64,000 bases of DNA, from assembly GCA_964522505.1 (NCBI GenBank), contig CAZFWJ010000002.1:40518-104517 (forward strand). The letters run 5' to 3'. Numbering within the stretch: position 1 is the stretch's first letter; each line of letters begins with the position of its first letter. Below the pieces are notes generated by a model. The model was given only the letters and a program-made list of their open reading frames with translations, was not told the origin of the DNA and made no database searches. This stretch comes from GYS-P2D sp964522505 (GTDB taxonomy: Bacteria; Bacteroidota; Bacteroidia; Chitinophagales; Saprospiraceae). Made by a program: the position numbers and the translations under genes. Positions 34,701-42,267 of the stretch are shown one piece after another.

Positions 34701-34724
34701 CGTAAAACATTAAAAGCCAATTAA
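31707..34724 (+). CDS. dnaE2: DnaE2-type error-prone DNA polymerase III alpha subunit (non-standard start)
   Basis: About 1005 residues, C-family polymerase. The catalytic aspartates are in PDFDIDF (D348, D350, D352), with GRGSGANSIVAYLL before and FVLQQDV-type and FAKGHSASYA motifs (here MVYQEDV and FAKGHSASYAVESYQ) after. The PHP domain begins IYLNTHSCYSLRYG, aligned to MYLN-type starts, but the only codon there is ATT at 31707; the first GTG, at 31884, would remove the first 59 residues of the PHP domain, and an in-frame stop stands at 31644. ATT is thus the likely, rare start. A clamp-like Q834-T-K-L-F838 occurs in the C-terminal third. DnaE2 acts in SOS mutagenesis. Confidence 0.9.
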   Translation: MYLNTHSCYSLRYGLIKPEQLLELAVEKGYKRIALTDINNTSGCLNFIRLAPRYGIKPIVGIDFRHGIKQLYVAIAQDNQGFEEINTYLSGYLNQEDIPIPIEPPQWQHCYVIYPLDNVPQRALRSYEYVGVRSDQLNKIKLGHTISRDCMVMLESATFRSRSDYNLHKLLRAIDLNTIYTKVTAEDYASDRHFFLDRDELIGRYLDHVQLIQNTQKLLDNCSISFDFDRGSPKNQKTFTGSVSKDVKLIRRLCRDNLRYRYPTPTDEIISRIEKELNIIIEKDFVSYFLINWDITSYARNRGYFYVGRGSGANSIVAYLLRITDVDPIELDLYFERFINLYRENPPDFDIDFSWKDRNDVTQYIFDRFPHTALLATYNTFQFRAAVRELGKVFGLPKEELDHIIRGKPVYKQLDSLSQLVIKYASLLQGLPSHLSVHAAGIIISERPIQYYTTTFVPPKGFPTTQFDMVIAEDVGLYKFDILGQRGLAKIKDGLRLVRENNPTHDLIDIHDLKRFKQDDRVKTLLRDGKAIGCFYVESPAMRMLLKKLRVDHYLGLVAASSIIRPGVAQSGMMREYILRERNPEKRKEAHPVLWDIMPDTYGIMVYQEDVIKVAHYFAGLTLGEADVLRRGMSGKYRSRAEFDRVRDKFISNCRDKGYDDKLTSEVWRQIESFAGYAFAKGHSASYAVESYQSLYLKAHYPLEYMVATINNGGGFYRPELYIHEARMRGGTIHPPCVNRSDYICHIDGKDIYIGMGFVHGIESDLVKKVVEARQASGAYENLIDFVERTGIGLEQLCALIRVNAFRFTGKQKKELLWKAHQLLNKSKNTEQQQTKLFKRQPKEYQLPSLELEEHEEAFDQIELLGFPLCSPFELIDSDEPISDILASDMVKYCNQTIAMTGYLITVKDTGTKSGKRMNFGTFIDRAGYFIDTTHFPNVARDYPFRGRGVYQITGKVVEEFGFYSMEVSKMEKLSYITDPRFNEKSYQINGRSFSSRRRKTLKAN

Positions 34725-34741
34725 ACATCAACAACACCAAT

Positions 34742-35803
34742 ATGTCAGATCAATATATCCATGGTCGAGGAGCTCAAATCAATCCCGACAATCCATTTGA
34801 TAAGCACAGCTATAGCCGTAAAGGCTTACTCTGGGACGACGACGATCTGCAAGCACATAAGCGTAACCAATATATCAAGGTATATCCCAAAACCATCCTT
34901 AACAAAGTAGACAGCCCTGACCTGAGAATGGGATACTCAATGAATCCTTATCAAGGCTGCGAACATGGATGCGTCTACTGTTATGCACGCAATACACACA
35001 CTTATTGGGGTTATAGTGCGGGCATCGAGTTCGAACAGAAGATACTTGTCAAAGAAGCGGCCTCAGAGCTCTTAGAACGAAAGCTCAAGAGTAAAAAATG
35101 GAACGCAACACCCATTATGCTCAGTGGCAATACGGATTGCTACCAACCTGCCGAAAAGAAATACCAGCTCACAAGAAAAATGCTCGAAGTGCTCTGGCGC
35201 TATCGACATCCAGTGGGAATCATCACTAAAAATGCCTTAATCAACAGAGATATTGACATTCTTTCTAAAATGGCGGAACACTCATTGGTTCATGTCGCCA
35301 TATCCATTACTACGCTGGATGAAGATATCAGAAGGCGACTCGAGCCGAGAACCAGCTCAGGAGCGAAGCGCCTTGAGATCGTAGAGCGACTCTCAGAAGC
35401 AGGCATCCCTGTAATGGTCCTATTCGCCCCCATTATACCCAGTATTAATGATCGAGAAGTATTTGACATTGCCAGGAGTAGTGCTCAGGCTGGCGCACTC
35501 AAGATGAGCAATATTATTGTGAGGCTCAATGGTGCAATAGGAGAAATCTTTCAGGATTGGCTCCGCAAGAACTATCCAGATCGATACGATCGTGTGATTC
35601 ATCAGATCCAAAGTTGTCACGGCGGCAAGCTCAACGATAGCAGATACGGAACAAGGATGCGTGGCGAGGGCAACTATGCCGAGATGATCTCTCAGCAGCT
35701 TAAGATAGCCAAGGACAAATATTTTGAGGGCAAAATGATGCCTCCATATGATCTGTCACTCTATCCTAAGTATCGAGATGGACAGCTGAGCTTATTTGAT
35801 TGA
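34742..35803 (+). CDS. PA0069-family radical SAM protein with C-terminal clamp motif
   Basis: A 353-residue radical SAM protein related to spore photoproduct lyase-like and Rv2578c/PA0069 proteins. The 4Fe-4S motif is C-x3-C-x2-C in GCEHGCVYCYARNTHTYWG (about residue 74); IMLSGNTDCYQPAEKKYQLTR and VHVAISITTLDEDIRRRLEPRT are family marks. The last six residues, Q348-LSLF-D353, match the beta-clamp consensus QLSLF, which is direct support for work at the replication fork. It follows dnaE2 by 17 bases. The reaction is unknown; repair of a DNA lesion is inference. Confidence 0.88.
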   Translation: MSDQYIHGRGAQINPDNPFDKHSYSRKGLLWDDDDLQAHKRNQYIKVYPKTILNKVDSPDLRMGYSMNPYQGCEHGCVYCYARNTHTYWGYSAGIEFEQKILVKEAASELLERKLKSKKWNATPIMLSGNTDCYQPAEKKYQLTRKMLEVLWRYRHPVGIITKNALINRDIDILSKMAEHSLVHVAISITTLDEDIRRRLEPRTSSGAKRLEIVERLSEAGIPVMVLFAPIIPSINDREVFDIARSSAQAGALKMSNIIVRLNGAIGEIFQDWLRKNYPDRYDRVIHQIQSCHGGKLNDSRYGTRMRGEGNYAEMISQQLKIAKDKYFEGKMMPPYDLSLYPKYRDGQLSLFD

Positions 35804-35843
35804 AAAACATGTTACACCGGCACATATTAGGTATGATCTCTTA

Positions 35844-36617
35844 TCAATAAATGGGGTCTTTTCCGATTATTTTATTTTGAATGGCATAATGCTTCCCTTT
35901 TTCAGTTAGCTCAAAATATTCTGGAAAGTCTGCCGAAGAGTATAATAATTCAAGATTAAGTGCATCCTTAAGAATAGCATCCGCAAATATTCGAGAAGTA
36001 CCCAGTCCTTTAACCAAATGTTCATAATGTAAGATTGTTGCTCGGGGATTTCGTTCATACAAGAAAACAACAACTCCCATTAATTTCTTAAGACTATCAT
36101 TTATGTGAGAATTTTTGATTTGTAATTCTGAATCCAGTGGTTCATTTCTTACTGGAGGTTTTTCTCGAATTGCACTATTATGTATTGATCTAATAAGTTC
36201 GTCGAATTTAAATTCGTAGTCTTCATTTAATGAAAAGTCGATGTACAATTTTGTTTTAAGAAAGGTTGGAACCTTGTGTTTCCCATTTTGACGAATTATT
36301 GGAATTATAGTGTTCTCATCTATCTTTTGAATCAAACTTGAAGTTAAAATCATCTTCTCGTATCCCACACCACCTTCACCTTTATTAGCCTTGTCTGTGT
36401 ATCTTTCTGTACATATCATCAATGTTTTATGACTTTCTGATAAATTCTTCTCCATGAAAATAGGTATATCATCTCCAGGTTTTAAATCCCATTGATCCAA
36501 AACAGAATCTACATTATGTGATCTCAATCTTGTAGCAAGTTGAAGAACCCATTCCTTGTGTTCAATATTATCATGTGAGTATGAGATAAAAACTTTCTTT
36601 ATTTCATTTGATATCAT
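35844..36617 (-). CDS. SEFIR/TIR-like domain protein with C-terminal winged-helix-like region
   Basis: A 257-residue protein. Residues about 7-140 form a SEFIR domain: KVFISYSHDNIEHKEWVLQLATRL, then VDSVLDQWDLKPGDDIPIFMEKNLSES and MICTERYTDKA. The C-terminus (HYEHLVKGLGTSRIFADAILKDALNLELLYSSADFPEYFELTEKGKHYA) looks like a winged helix. SEFIR proteins act as NAD-depleting anti-phage effectors in some bacteria (established for a Bacillus member); the role here is inferred. The gene is more AT-rich than its neighbours, suggesting transfer. It follows DUF1295 by 12 bases on the same strand. Confidence 0.78.
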   Translation of the reverse strand: MISNEIKKVFISYSHDNIEHKEWVLQLATRLRSHNVDSVLDQWDLKPGDDIPIFMEKNLSESHKTLMICTERYTDKANKGEGGVGYEKMILTSSLIQKIDENTIIPIIRQNGKHKVPTFLKTKLYIDFSLNEDYEFKFDELIRSIHNSAIREKPPVRNEPLDSELQIKNSHINDSLKKLMGVVVFLYERNPRATILHYEHLVKGLGTSRIFADAILKDALNLELLYSSADFPEYFELTEKGKHYAIQNKIIGKDPIY

Positions 36618-36629
36618 ACTTGGTTTTAA

Positions 36630-37499
36630 TTATCTCAGCTTAGGGATCAATAGTGGCACACTAGACTTGTACTTTTCAAAAGTAATTGGTCGCTTTTCCA
36701 TCATCCTCTTTTCTTTCATAGGGATAGAGGCGAATATGAAAAGAAATATCATAGAGAGTGCGCCGACCCCAGTATAGAGAGGAGCTCCAAAAGCATATCC
36801 AATCAAGAACAAGCCAATCCAAAACAGCAACTCTCCAAGGTAGTTAGGGTGTCGACATCTACCCCATAAACCAGTATCCAGAATGTCTGAAGTCTTCGGG
36901 TTTGGCCTTCTTTTAAACTTAGCCAACTGATTGTCAGCAAAGAACTCAAATAGTATACCTATAAAAGAAACCACAGCACCAAGGATGAACAAGCCGCTGC
37001 TTCGAGCATTCTCAAAAATGAAGAACAGAGGCCACATGCCAGCAAAAACCAATATTGTCGGAAAGAGATGGATACCAAAGAAGTTCACTAAAGGATACAT
37101 CGCCCCACTATCTGCTGACAACTTGGTGTAACGCCAATCCTCATGAGAAAAATCAGGCCATGATCTTATCCAATTAAATGTCAACCGCCATGCCCATATA
37201 GAGACTATAGCAAAGGCGACAAAATGATAGATGGTCAGAGCAGATGGGTGTAAGTAACACCACATAACTACAAAGTAGAAAGGAATTAAGCTCCAAAAGG
37301 GATCGTATACAGAGCTATTTCTTTTGATAATAGAAAACAAGAAACAGACTACCGTCATGACTAGATCTGCAATCAAAAATGAAAGGACCTCTCCATGAGA
37401 CTGAGTATAGTGCCAGGTAATGTACCCGCTTATAGCTATTACTATATAGATAAGAGTGATCTGCAAAAGATCTCCATAATTCCTGTTGACTTGATTCAT
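36630..37499 (-). CDS. DUF1295 membrane protein (steroid 5-alpha-reductase-like)
   Basis: A 289-residue protein with about seven hydrophobic helices. WGRCRHPNYLGELLFWIGLFLIG is the conserved C-terminal motif of the ICMT/steroid 5-alpha-reductase/DUF1295 superfamily (RHPNYxGE), which binds NADPH or AdoMet in studied relatives. Substrate unknown. Its ATG overlaps the MBL-fold gene stop by four bases (ATGA), so those two are translationally coupled. Confidence 0.87.
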   Translation of the reverse strand: MNQVNRNYGDLLQITLIYIVIAISGYITWHYTQSHGEVLSFLIADLVMTVVCFLFSIIKRNSSVYDPFWSLIPFYFVVMWCYLHPSALTIYHFVAFAIVSIWAWRLTFNWIRSWPDFSHEDWRYTKLSADSGAMYPLVNFFGIHLFPTILVFAGMWPLFFIFENARSSGLFILGAVVSFIGILFEFFADNQLAKFKRRPNPKTSDILDTGLWGRCRHPNYLGELLFWIGLFLIGYAFGAPLYTGVGALSMIFLFIFASIPMKEKRMMEKRPITFEKYKSSVPLLIPKLR

Positions 37500-38257
37500 A
37501 TTGTAATTGGATGATAATCAGATATGGTTAATAAGCGATCTTGGAACAATTCGTTCTGGAGTAGCTCCTCATCACTTGGCGACCAGGTGATGTTAGCTAA
37601 CATCGGGATGAGACCAGATGCATCCTTGTCTTCATCATGAGTTGCTATGATGTGCTTAGGAGAAAGATCAGATATGAGTGCCTCAACAGCTCTCATACCT
37701 GGTGATACGTCACCTCCCAAGATTTTAGGTAATCGGTAATGGTTGAACGGAGTTAGCGCTAAGGCAATCGGTGGATAATGGTCGATCAACTCTCGCCACC
37801 GGGGATCATAGCCATGGGTAGCCAAGAACACACTCTGCGTACCATCTTCTAATAGGAGTGCATCATAGATTGGATCCATAGATCTGTAAGAAGGGAGGTG
37901 ATGAAGCCTGAGGATAGAGTTGTCGACACACTCTGACCACTGATCAAATGTATAAACGAATGATTCTGGTAGCACACAATGCACTTTCTGATATATAGAC
38001 TTTGGAACAACAAGTCGCTTTGGATTCAACTCCAGTAAAGTCTCTATATGAAAGTGATCTGGATATTTTTGAGTTATGAGGACTAGATCATAAGCATGCA
38101 CATTGCTGATCGATACGGACTGAGTCTTGTGACTTTGTTTGTTGAACCAAGAAAAAAAGTCCACCTCAGCACCTTTCAACCATGGATCTACCAATATGCG
38201 CGTATTGCCAAACTCAAGGTGCCAGGAGTTATCCATATTGAGGCGCTGTAGGCGCAT
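37496..38257 (-). CDS. MBL-fold metallo-hydrolase-like protein
   Basis: A 253-residue protein. The start MDNSWHLEFGNTRILVDPWL and YPDHFHIETLLELNPKRLVVPK, with HFH in the position of the HxHxDH motif, and IIATHDEDKDASG resemble the MBL-fold beta-lactamase-like family (UlaG-type). The metal ligand pattern is reduced (only DHFH is obvious), so activity is uncertain. First gene of the string MBL, DUF1295, SEFIR. It begins 565 bases from the next gene. A cytoplasmic location is likely. Confidence 0.72.
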   Translation of the reverse strand: MRLQRLNMDNSWHLEFGNTRILVDPWLKGAEVDFFSWFNKQSHKTQSVSISNVHAYDLVLITQKYPDHFHIETLLELNPKRLVVPKSIYQKVHCVLPESFVYTFDQWSECVDNSILRLHHLPSYRSMDPIYDALLLEDGTQSVFLATHGYDPRWRELIDHYPPIALALTPFNHYRLPKILGGDVSPGMRAVEALISDLSPKHIIATHDEDKDASGLIPMLANITWSPSDEELLQNELFQDRLLTISDYHPITI

Positions 38258-38822
38258 AGCTATTCATTTTCATGTAATATAAAAGATTGTATAGATCAAT
38301 CATTTAAGATTATAAGCTATATCAGGAATAGCTCACAGAATAAAATGTTTAACCATCTGAATTATGACAATTATGGGAACCACATTTTCCGAAGATCGAT
38401 TTCTGACGCCCTATTTACATTTCTTAATTTCTATCAAGGGAGAGCTAGAAGATCTACTGTCTTATAGATGCACGCTGTAATGGATGTGCGACCCAAATTA
38501 TCCAATTGTATTTTATAGAACAACAGTCTATCTGAGGTTTGCAAAAAGAACTAATCCCATCATTTTTGCTGCCGACGATCTCAAGGGTATTCTCCGCCAA
38601 AAGCCTATATAAATAGGCCCAATTACATAAATCAGTTGATCCTAGATTCTTACATGATGACCAGTCCATCAGGATGCTTTTTATTGCCTAAAGGCTAGGT
38701 TTTTACCCCGAACCAAAATCCCGTAAAAAGCAACCAAAAATCTTGACGGACCAGTCAGCAATCAGGTTCTCGTCAGGCAAAAGTGCCTTGAATGACTCTT
38801 ATGAGTATAGAATCCAACTACA
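38258..38822. other. 565-base intergenic region
   Basis: No convincing gene: the longest frames are short, antisense-like, and have no recognisable protein pattern. I see small hairpins (GCCTAAAGGC near 38686-38695, and AGGCA / TGCCT with an AAAG loop near 38774-38787), and GACCAGTC occurs twice (about 38659 and 38748). The right part probably holds the promoter and leader of the large metalloprotease. No riboswitch or small RNA family was recognised. Confidence 0.5.
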
Positions 38823-41800
38823 ATGAAAACAATGAAAATTTTTAACCCCCTTTATCCAAATTTAAGAAGTGTGCTTATACTAGCTTGCACCTTATTCCTA
38901 CAATTTAGCTTCGTTTCTGCACAATCACATTCATGTGGTGTAACTCACGAGTTAGAGAAATATCAAACACTCTATCCAGAAGAATATGAAAAGAGATTAG
39001 CCGAGTACAATGGCTTTATCTCAAAAAGTGTTTTAAAAGTACAGCAGCTTAAAAATGCCGGTGCTCAAGAGACTTGCCCCAATGGTATTACGGTTTTACC
39101 AATTGCCTTTCACATATTCCATAATGGAGAAGCGATCGGCTCAGGCAAGAATTTTTCAAGAGAAGATCTAAGAATAGTTGTTGACCAACTCAATTCGGAC
39201 TTTAGTGGATATTCAGACAGAAAAGAAAATATCACTGGCGATTTTCAATCATTTGAATCTGGCCATACTTGCATACAATTTGCCATCGGCAAAATTAATC
39301 GTATAAATACGGCGACCTGCCCATCATATGAGACAGGTGCTACACATGGTACTCTTCATGCGTGCCTTCCAGGTGGATCGGGTGTAGGAAGTGAGAATGA
39401 TCCCCACGATTACTTAAACATCTATGTGACTGACCTTGACAATGGTTTTCTTGGTATTGCATCAAGCATTCCAAAGTTATTCGGGCGGGCGAATTCTGAT
39501 GATGATGGTGTAACTATCAATCATGAGATTGTTATCCCAGGTAGAAGCGGCTCACTCTATAATAGAGGGAGTGTTCTTGCACATGAGATCGGCCATTGGT
39601 TAGGACTGCCTCACGTAAATGGTGACATCAATGGTTCCGGTTGTGGTGCTGATGATGGCTTCACAGATACTTACCCACAGAATGCACAGCGTTTTTACCA
39701 CTGTAGAAATCAGGAGATCCCTACTTCTTGTGGATCTGTAGATAACATCTTCAACTTTATGGATTACTCTGCAGATTGTGCTAAGCTTATGTTCACTGAG
39801 GAGCAGGCGATGACAATGAGAGAAGTATTAGCCAGTGATCGCCGTCAGCTTGCAACATCATTTGCAAGAGGTAATGATGATTTAGACGCATTCAATACGA
39901 CTTGTAAGACTTTCGAGGCAAACTCAAGAAACTTCGAATTTATAGTTGCTGATTGCCACACTGAGATGAATTTTTTGGATTATCAAAGGCAATGGTATCC
40001 ATCCGAGTATAATGCTGAAAACTCTACAAGCGGATTGACAATATTTTCTTGGGAGCTTGATAACAGAACTAAGACTGATGAAGCCTTGGCAAAGCAAGAG
40101 CTATATATGTTACCTGTGGTGCATCAGGCAGCAAGCTTTACTGATGTAAGAGCGTTTAACTTGTTTATCCAATGTTGGGATCCATACAAAAGACAATACA
40201 CAGAAAAAGTGCCTGCAGGAAGACTAATGGTCATCCTTAAGAGATGTGCTACACCGGATAATGACTTGGCAGAAAATGCTAAAGAGCTTAGCTTCGGAAC
40301 AGATTGCTATGAAGAAAGCCACATTCTAAGTAGCGCTACCACATCTATAAAGTCTCAAGTAGCATGTTCTAACAACAGAGAAGCTGAAGATGTATGGTTT
40401 AAAACTACTGTGCCAGAACAAGCAGGCATGAACGTAGAAGTAATAAGAGTAAATCCTGTAGTAGCTGACCCAATCATCGAGGTTTTTATTACAAGAGGAT
40501 CAGAGTTTATCTGTATAGGAGATCAATCGAGCTCATCACAAGAGATCACAGATCTTGCCCCAGGAGAAGAGTTATACTTCAGAGTATATAATCAGAGCCC
40601 TGCTGACAATGGTACATTTTACATCTGCCTAACTCAGACAGCGTTAAGCAATAACACATGTACTACCGCAGCACCGCTTACTGTAGAGAACAGCTGTAAC
40701 AGCAAAGTATATCACAACTTCGGTGCTACGGCATCAGGTTATCCAAGCAATAAGGCAATATGTGGTCAGACGGATAGAGCCCTTGACATCTGGTTTACAG
40801 CAGTTGTGCCAGCATCAGGAAACTTATTTGTAGAGTCATTTGAAGTAGATGGCGGTGTATCTGAGATCATCATGGAAGCATATGCTGGATCATGTGACGA
40901 TCTTAAAGCAGTTGCATGTAGTAGTATTAAAGAATACTGGCCTGTTAATAATAGACACGGACTTATAGAGCTATTCAACCGTACGCCAGGAGAGACAATT
41001 TATATTAGAATCTTCGGAGGAGGAACTATCCAAGAAGGAGAGTTTGGATTATGTGCCTTTGGTGGTGCACCACAGACGAGCTGTAGAATCAATTTTGTTG
41101 AAGCGCTAGGGCAGTCTGAGTGTGATGGTGCATCAAGCACTTACGAGCAGACATTAAGCGTAACTTACAGAAACAGTGGAAATAATGAATTCATATATGT
41201 TAACAACCAGTCATTCAGAGTAACAGGTAGCCCGCAGATTATCACATTAACTGATTTACCTGCTGATGGAAGAGTAGTTAACGTATCTGCTAATATCGGT
41301 AATAGCAGTAATGATTTATGTTGGCAGCAGAGTCATTATAGAGCATACTCAATGTTCACAGCACCTGCAGCATGTCTTACCGAAGGCATTCCTAATGATG
41401 ATTGTTTAGGAGCAATCGAGTTATCTGCAGGATCTACTTGTAATGAAGAAATATACAACAATGTAGGAGCTACTTACTCAACAGATGCGAGCAGATTTTT
41501 CTCTTGTGGTGTGAGTGGTTTCCGTCCTGATGACGTATGGTTTAAGGTTAGAGTGCCAAGTTCAGGTGCAGTTACTGTGAGTGCGCCATTATTATTCAAT
41601 GAGAACAATATGATCCTTGAAGCGTATAGCGGGACTTGTGATAACCTTACATTAGTTGACTGTGACCAGTTCGGTGGAAGCAGAGGATCAGAGATCAACT
41701 TGACTGATCAAGCGGCTGGATCATTCATCTATTACAGAGTTGTAGATCAAGGCAACAATACTAAAGGAGACTTTGCAATATGTGCTTATGATGGCTCTGT

Positions 41801-42176
41801 AAATGGATTTGCTACATCACAAGCGGCACCAGAGGATGCATTCCCTGTGTGGTACTATGACGAGGCTTCTGAGACAATCGTAAAAGTTGAAGAAGATGCT
41901 GTAGCAAAAGAAAAAGAAGAAGTGAAAGAAATCACTCAGCAATTAGATGTGGTTGCATACCCTAACCCAACTACAGACTACATTTTTGTGAAAAGAAATT
42001 CATCAGAAGAAGGTGAGATCAGATTATTTGATCTCATGGGACGCAATGTGAAGTCAGTTAAGACTTCTGCTACACATACTTCAATTGATGTACAAGATCT
42101 AATACCAGGATACTACACTCTTACCATTAATGAAAATAATCAACAGACGAGCTTAAAAGTGCTTGTTGCTCGATAA
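38823..42176 (+). CDS. Secreted M43-like zinc metalloprotease with T9SS sorting domain
   Basis: A 1117-residue exported protein. After a signal peptide (residues about 5-34) the catalytic domain has HEIGHWLGLPH (H254, E255, H258, H264: a metzincin HExxHxxxxxH site) and the later FMDYSADC Met-turn, as in pappalysin/ungulysin-type peptidases. Residues about 480-980 hold three related beta-domains opening with NDxLAENAKELSFGTDCY, NNTCTTAAPLTVENSC and NDDCLGAIELSAGSTC, PPC-like. The last 75 residues (VVAYPNPTTDYIFV..., LPGYYTLTINE) are a Por-type C-terminal signal for type IX secretion. It is likely to be secreted or surface-attached. A terminator follows. Confidence 0.9.
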   Translation: MKTMKIFNPLYPNLRSVLILACTLFLQFSFVSAQSHSCGVTHELEKYQTLYPEEYEKRLAEYNGFISKSVLKVQQLKNAGAQETCPNGITVLPIAFHIFHNGEAIGSGKNFSREDLRIVVDQLNSDFSGYSDRKENITGDFQSFESGHTCIQFAIGKINRINTATCPSYETGATHGTLHACLPGGSGVGSENDPHDYLNIYVTDLDNGFLGIASSIPKLFGRANSDDDGVTINHEIVIPGRSGSLYNRGSVLAHEIGHWLGLPHVNGDINGSGCGADDGFTDTYPQNAQRFYHCRNQEIPTSCGSVDNIFNFMDYSADCAKLMFTEEQAMTMREVLASDRRQLATSFARGNDDLDAFNTTCKTFEANSRNFEFIVADCHTEMNFLDYQRQWYPSEYNAENSTSGLTIFSWELDNRTKTDEALAKQELYMLPVVHQAASFTDVRAFNLFIQCWDPYKRQYTEKVPAGRLMVILKRCATPDNDLAENAKELSFGTDCYEESHILSSATTSIKSQVACSNNREAEDVWFKTTVPEQAGMNVEVIRVNPVVADPIIEVFITRGSEFICIGDQSSSSQEITDLAPGEELYFRVYNQSPADNGTFYICLTQTALSNNTCTTAAPLTVENSCNSKVYHNFGATASGYPSNKAICGQTDRALDIWFTAVVPASGNLFVESFEVDGGVSEIIMEAYAGSCDDLKAVACSSIKEYWPVNNRHGLIELFNRTPGETIYIRIFGGGTIQEGEFGLCAFGGAPQTSCRINFVEALGQSECDGASSTYEQTLSVTYRNSGNNEFIYVNNQSFRVTGSPQIITLTDLPADGRVVNVSANIGNSSNDLCWQQSHYRAYSMFTAPAACLTEGIPNDDCLGAIELSAGSTCNEEIYNNVGATYSTDASRFFSCGVSGFRPDDVWFKVRVPSSGAVTVSAPLLFNENNMILEAYSGTCDNLTLVDCDQFGGSRGSEINLTDQAAGSFIYYRVVDQGNNTKGDFAICAYDGSVNGFATSQAAPEDAFPVWYYDEASETIVKVEEDAVAKEKEEVKEITQQLDVVAYPNPTTDYIFVKRNSSEEGEIRLFDLMGRNVKSVKTSATHTSIDVQDLIPGYYTLTINENNQQTSLKVLVAR

Positions 42177-42202
42177 GGCATAATTTTCATTGATACCTTT
42201 AT

Positions 42203-42236
42203 AGGGTTCCTGCCGGGGGGCTGGGACCCTTTTTTT
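42203..42236 (+). terminator. Rho-independent terminator of the metalloprotease gene
   Basis: AGGGTTCC pairs with GGGACCCT (8 bp with one G-U), loop TGCCGGGGGGCT, followed by seven T. It lies 27 bases after the stop codon. Confidence 0.88.
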
Positions 42237-42267
42237 ATGCTTTTATGTGAACAAAATTCTGACTTAT

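Noticed and set aside
31884..34724. GTG at 31884 as the DnaE2 start
   Set aside because: Continuous PHP-domain sequence is encoded in frame upstream (from 31707), so this start would truncate a conserved domain.
38454..38669. 71-residue minus-strand frame in the 565-base gap
   Set aside because: Codon use and composition look random, with no start context and no recognised motif; left as intergenic.
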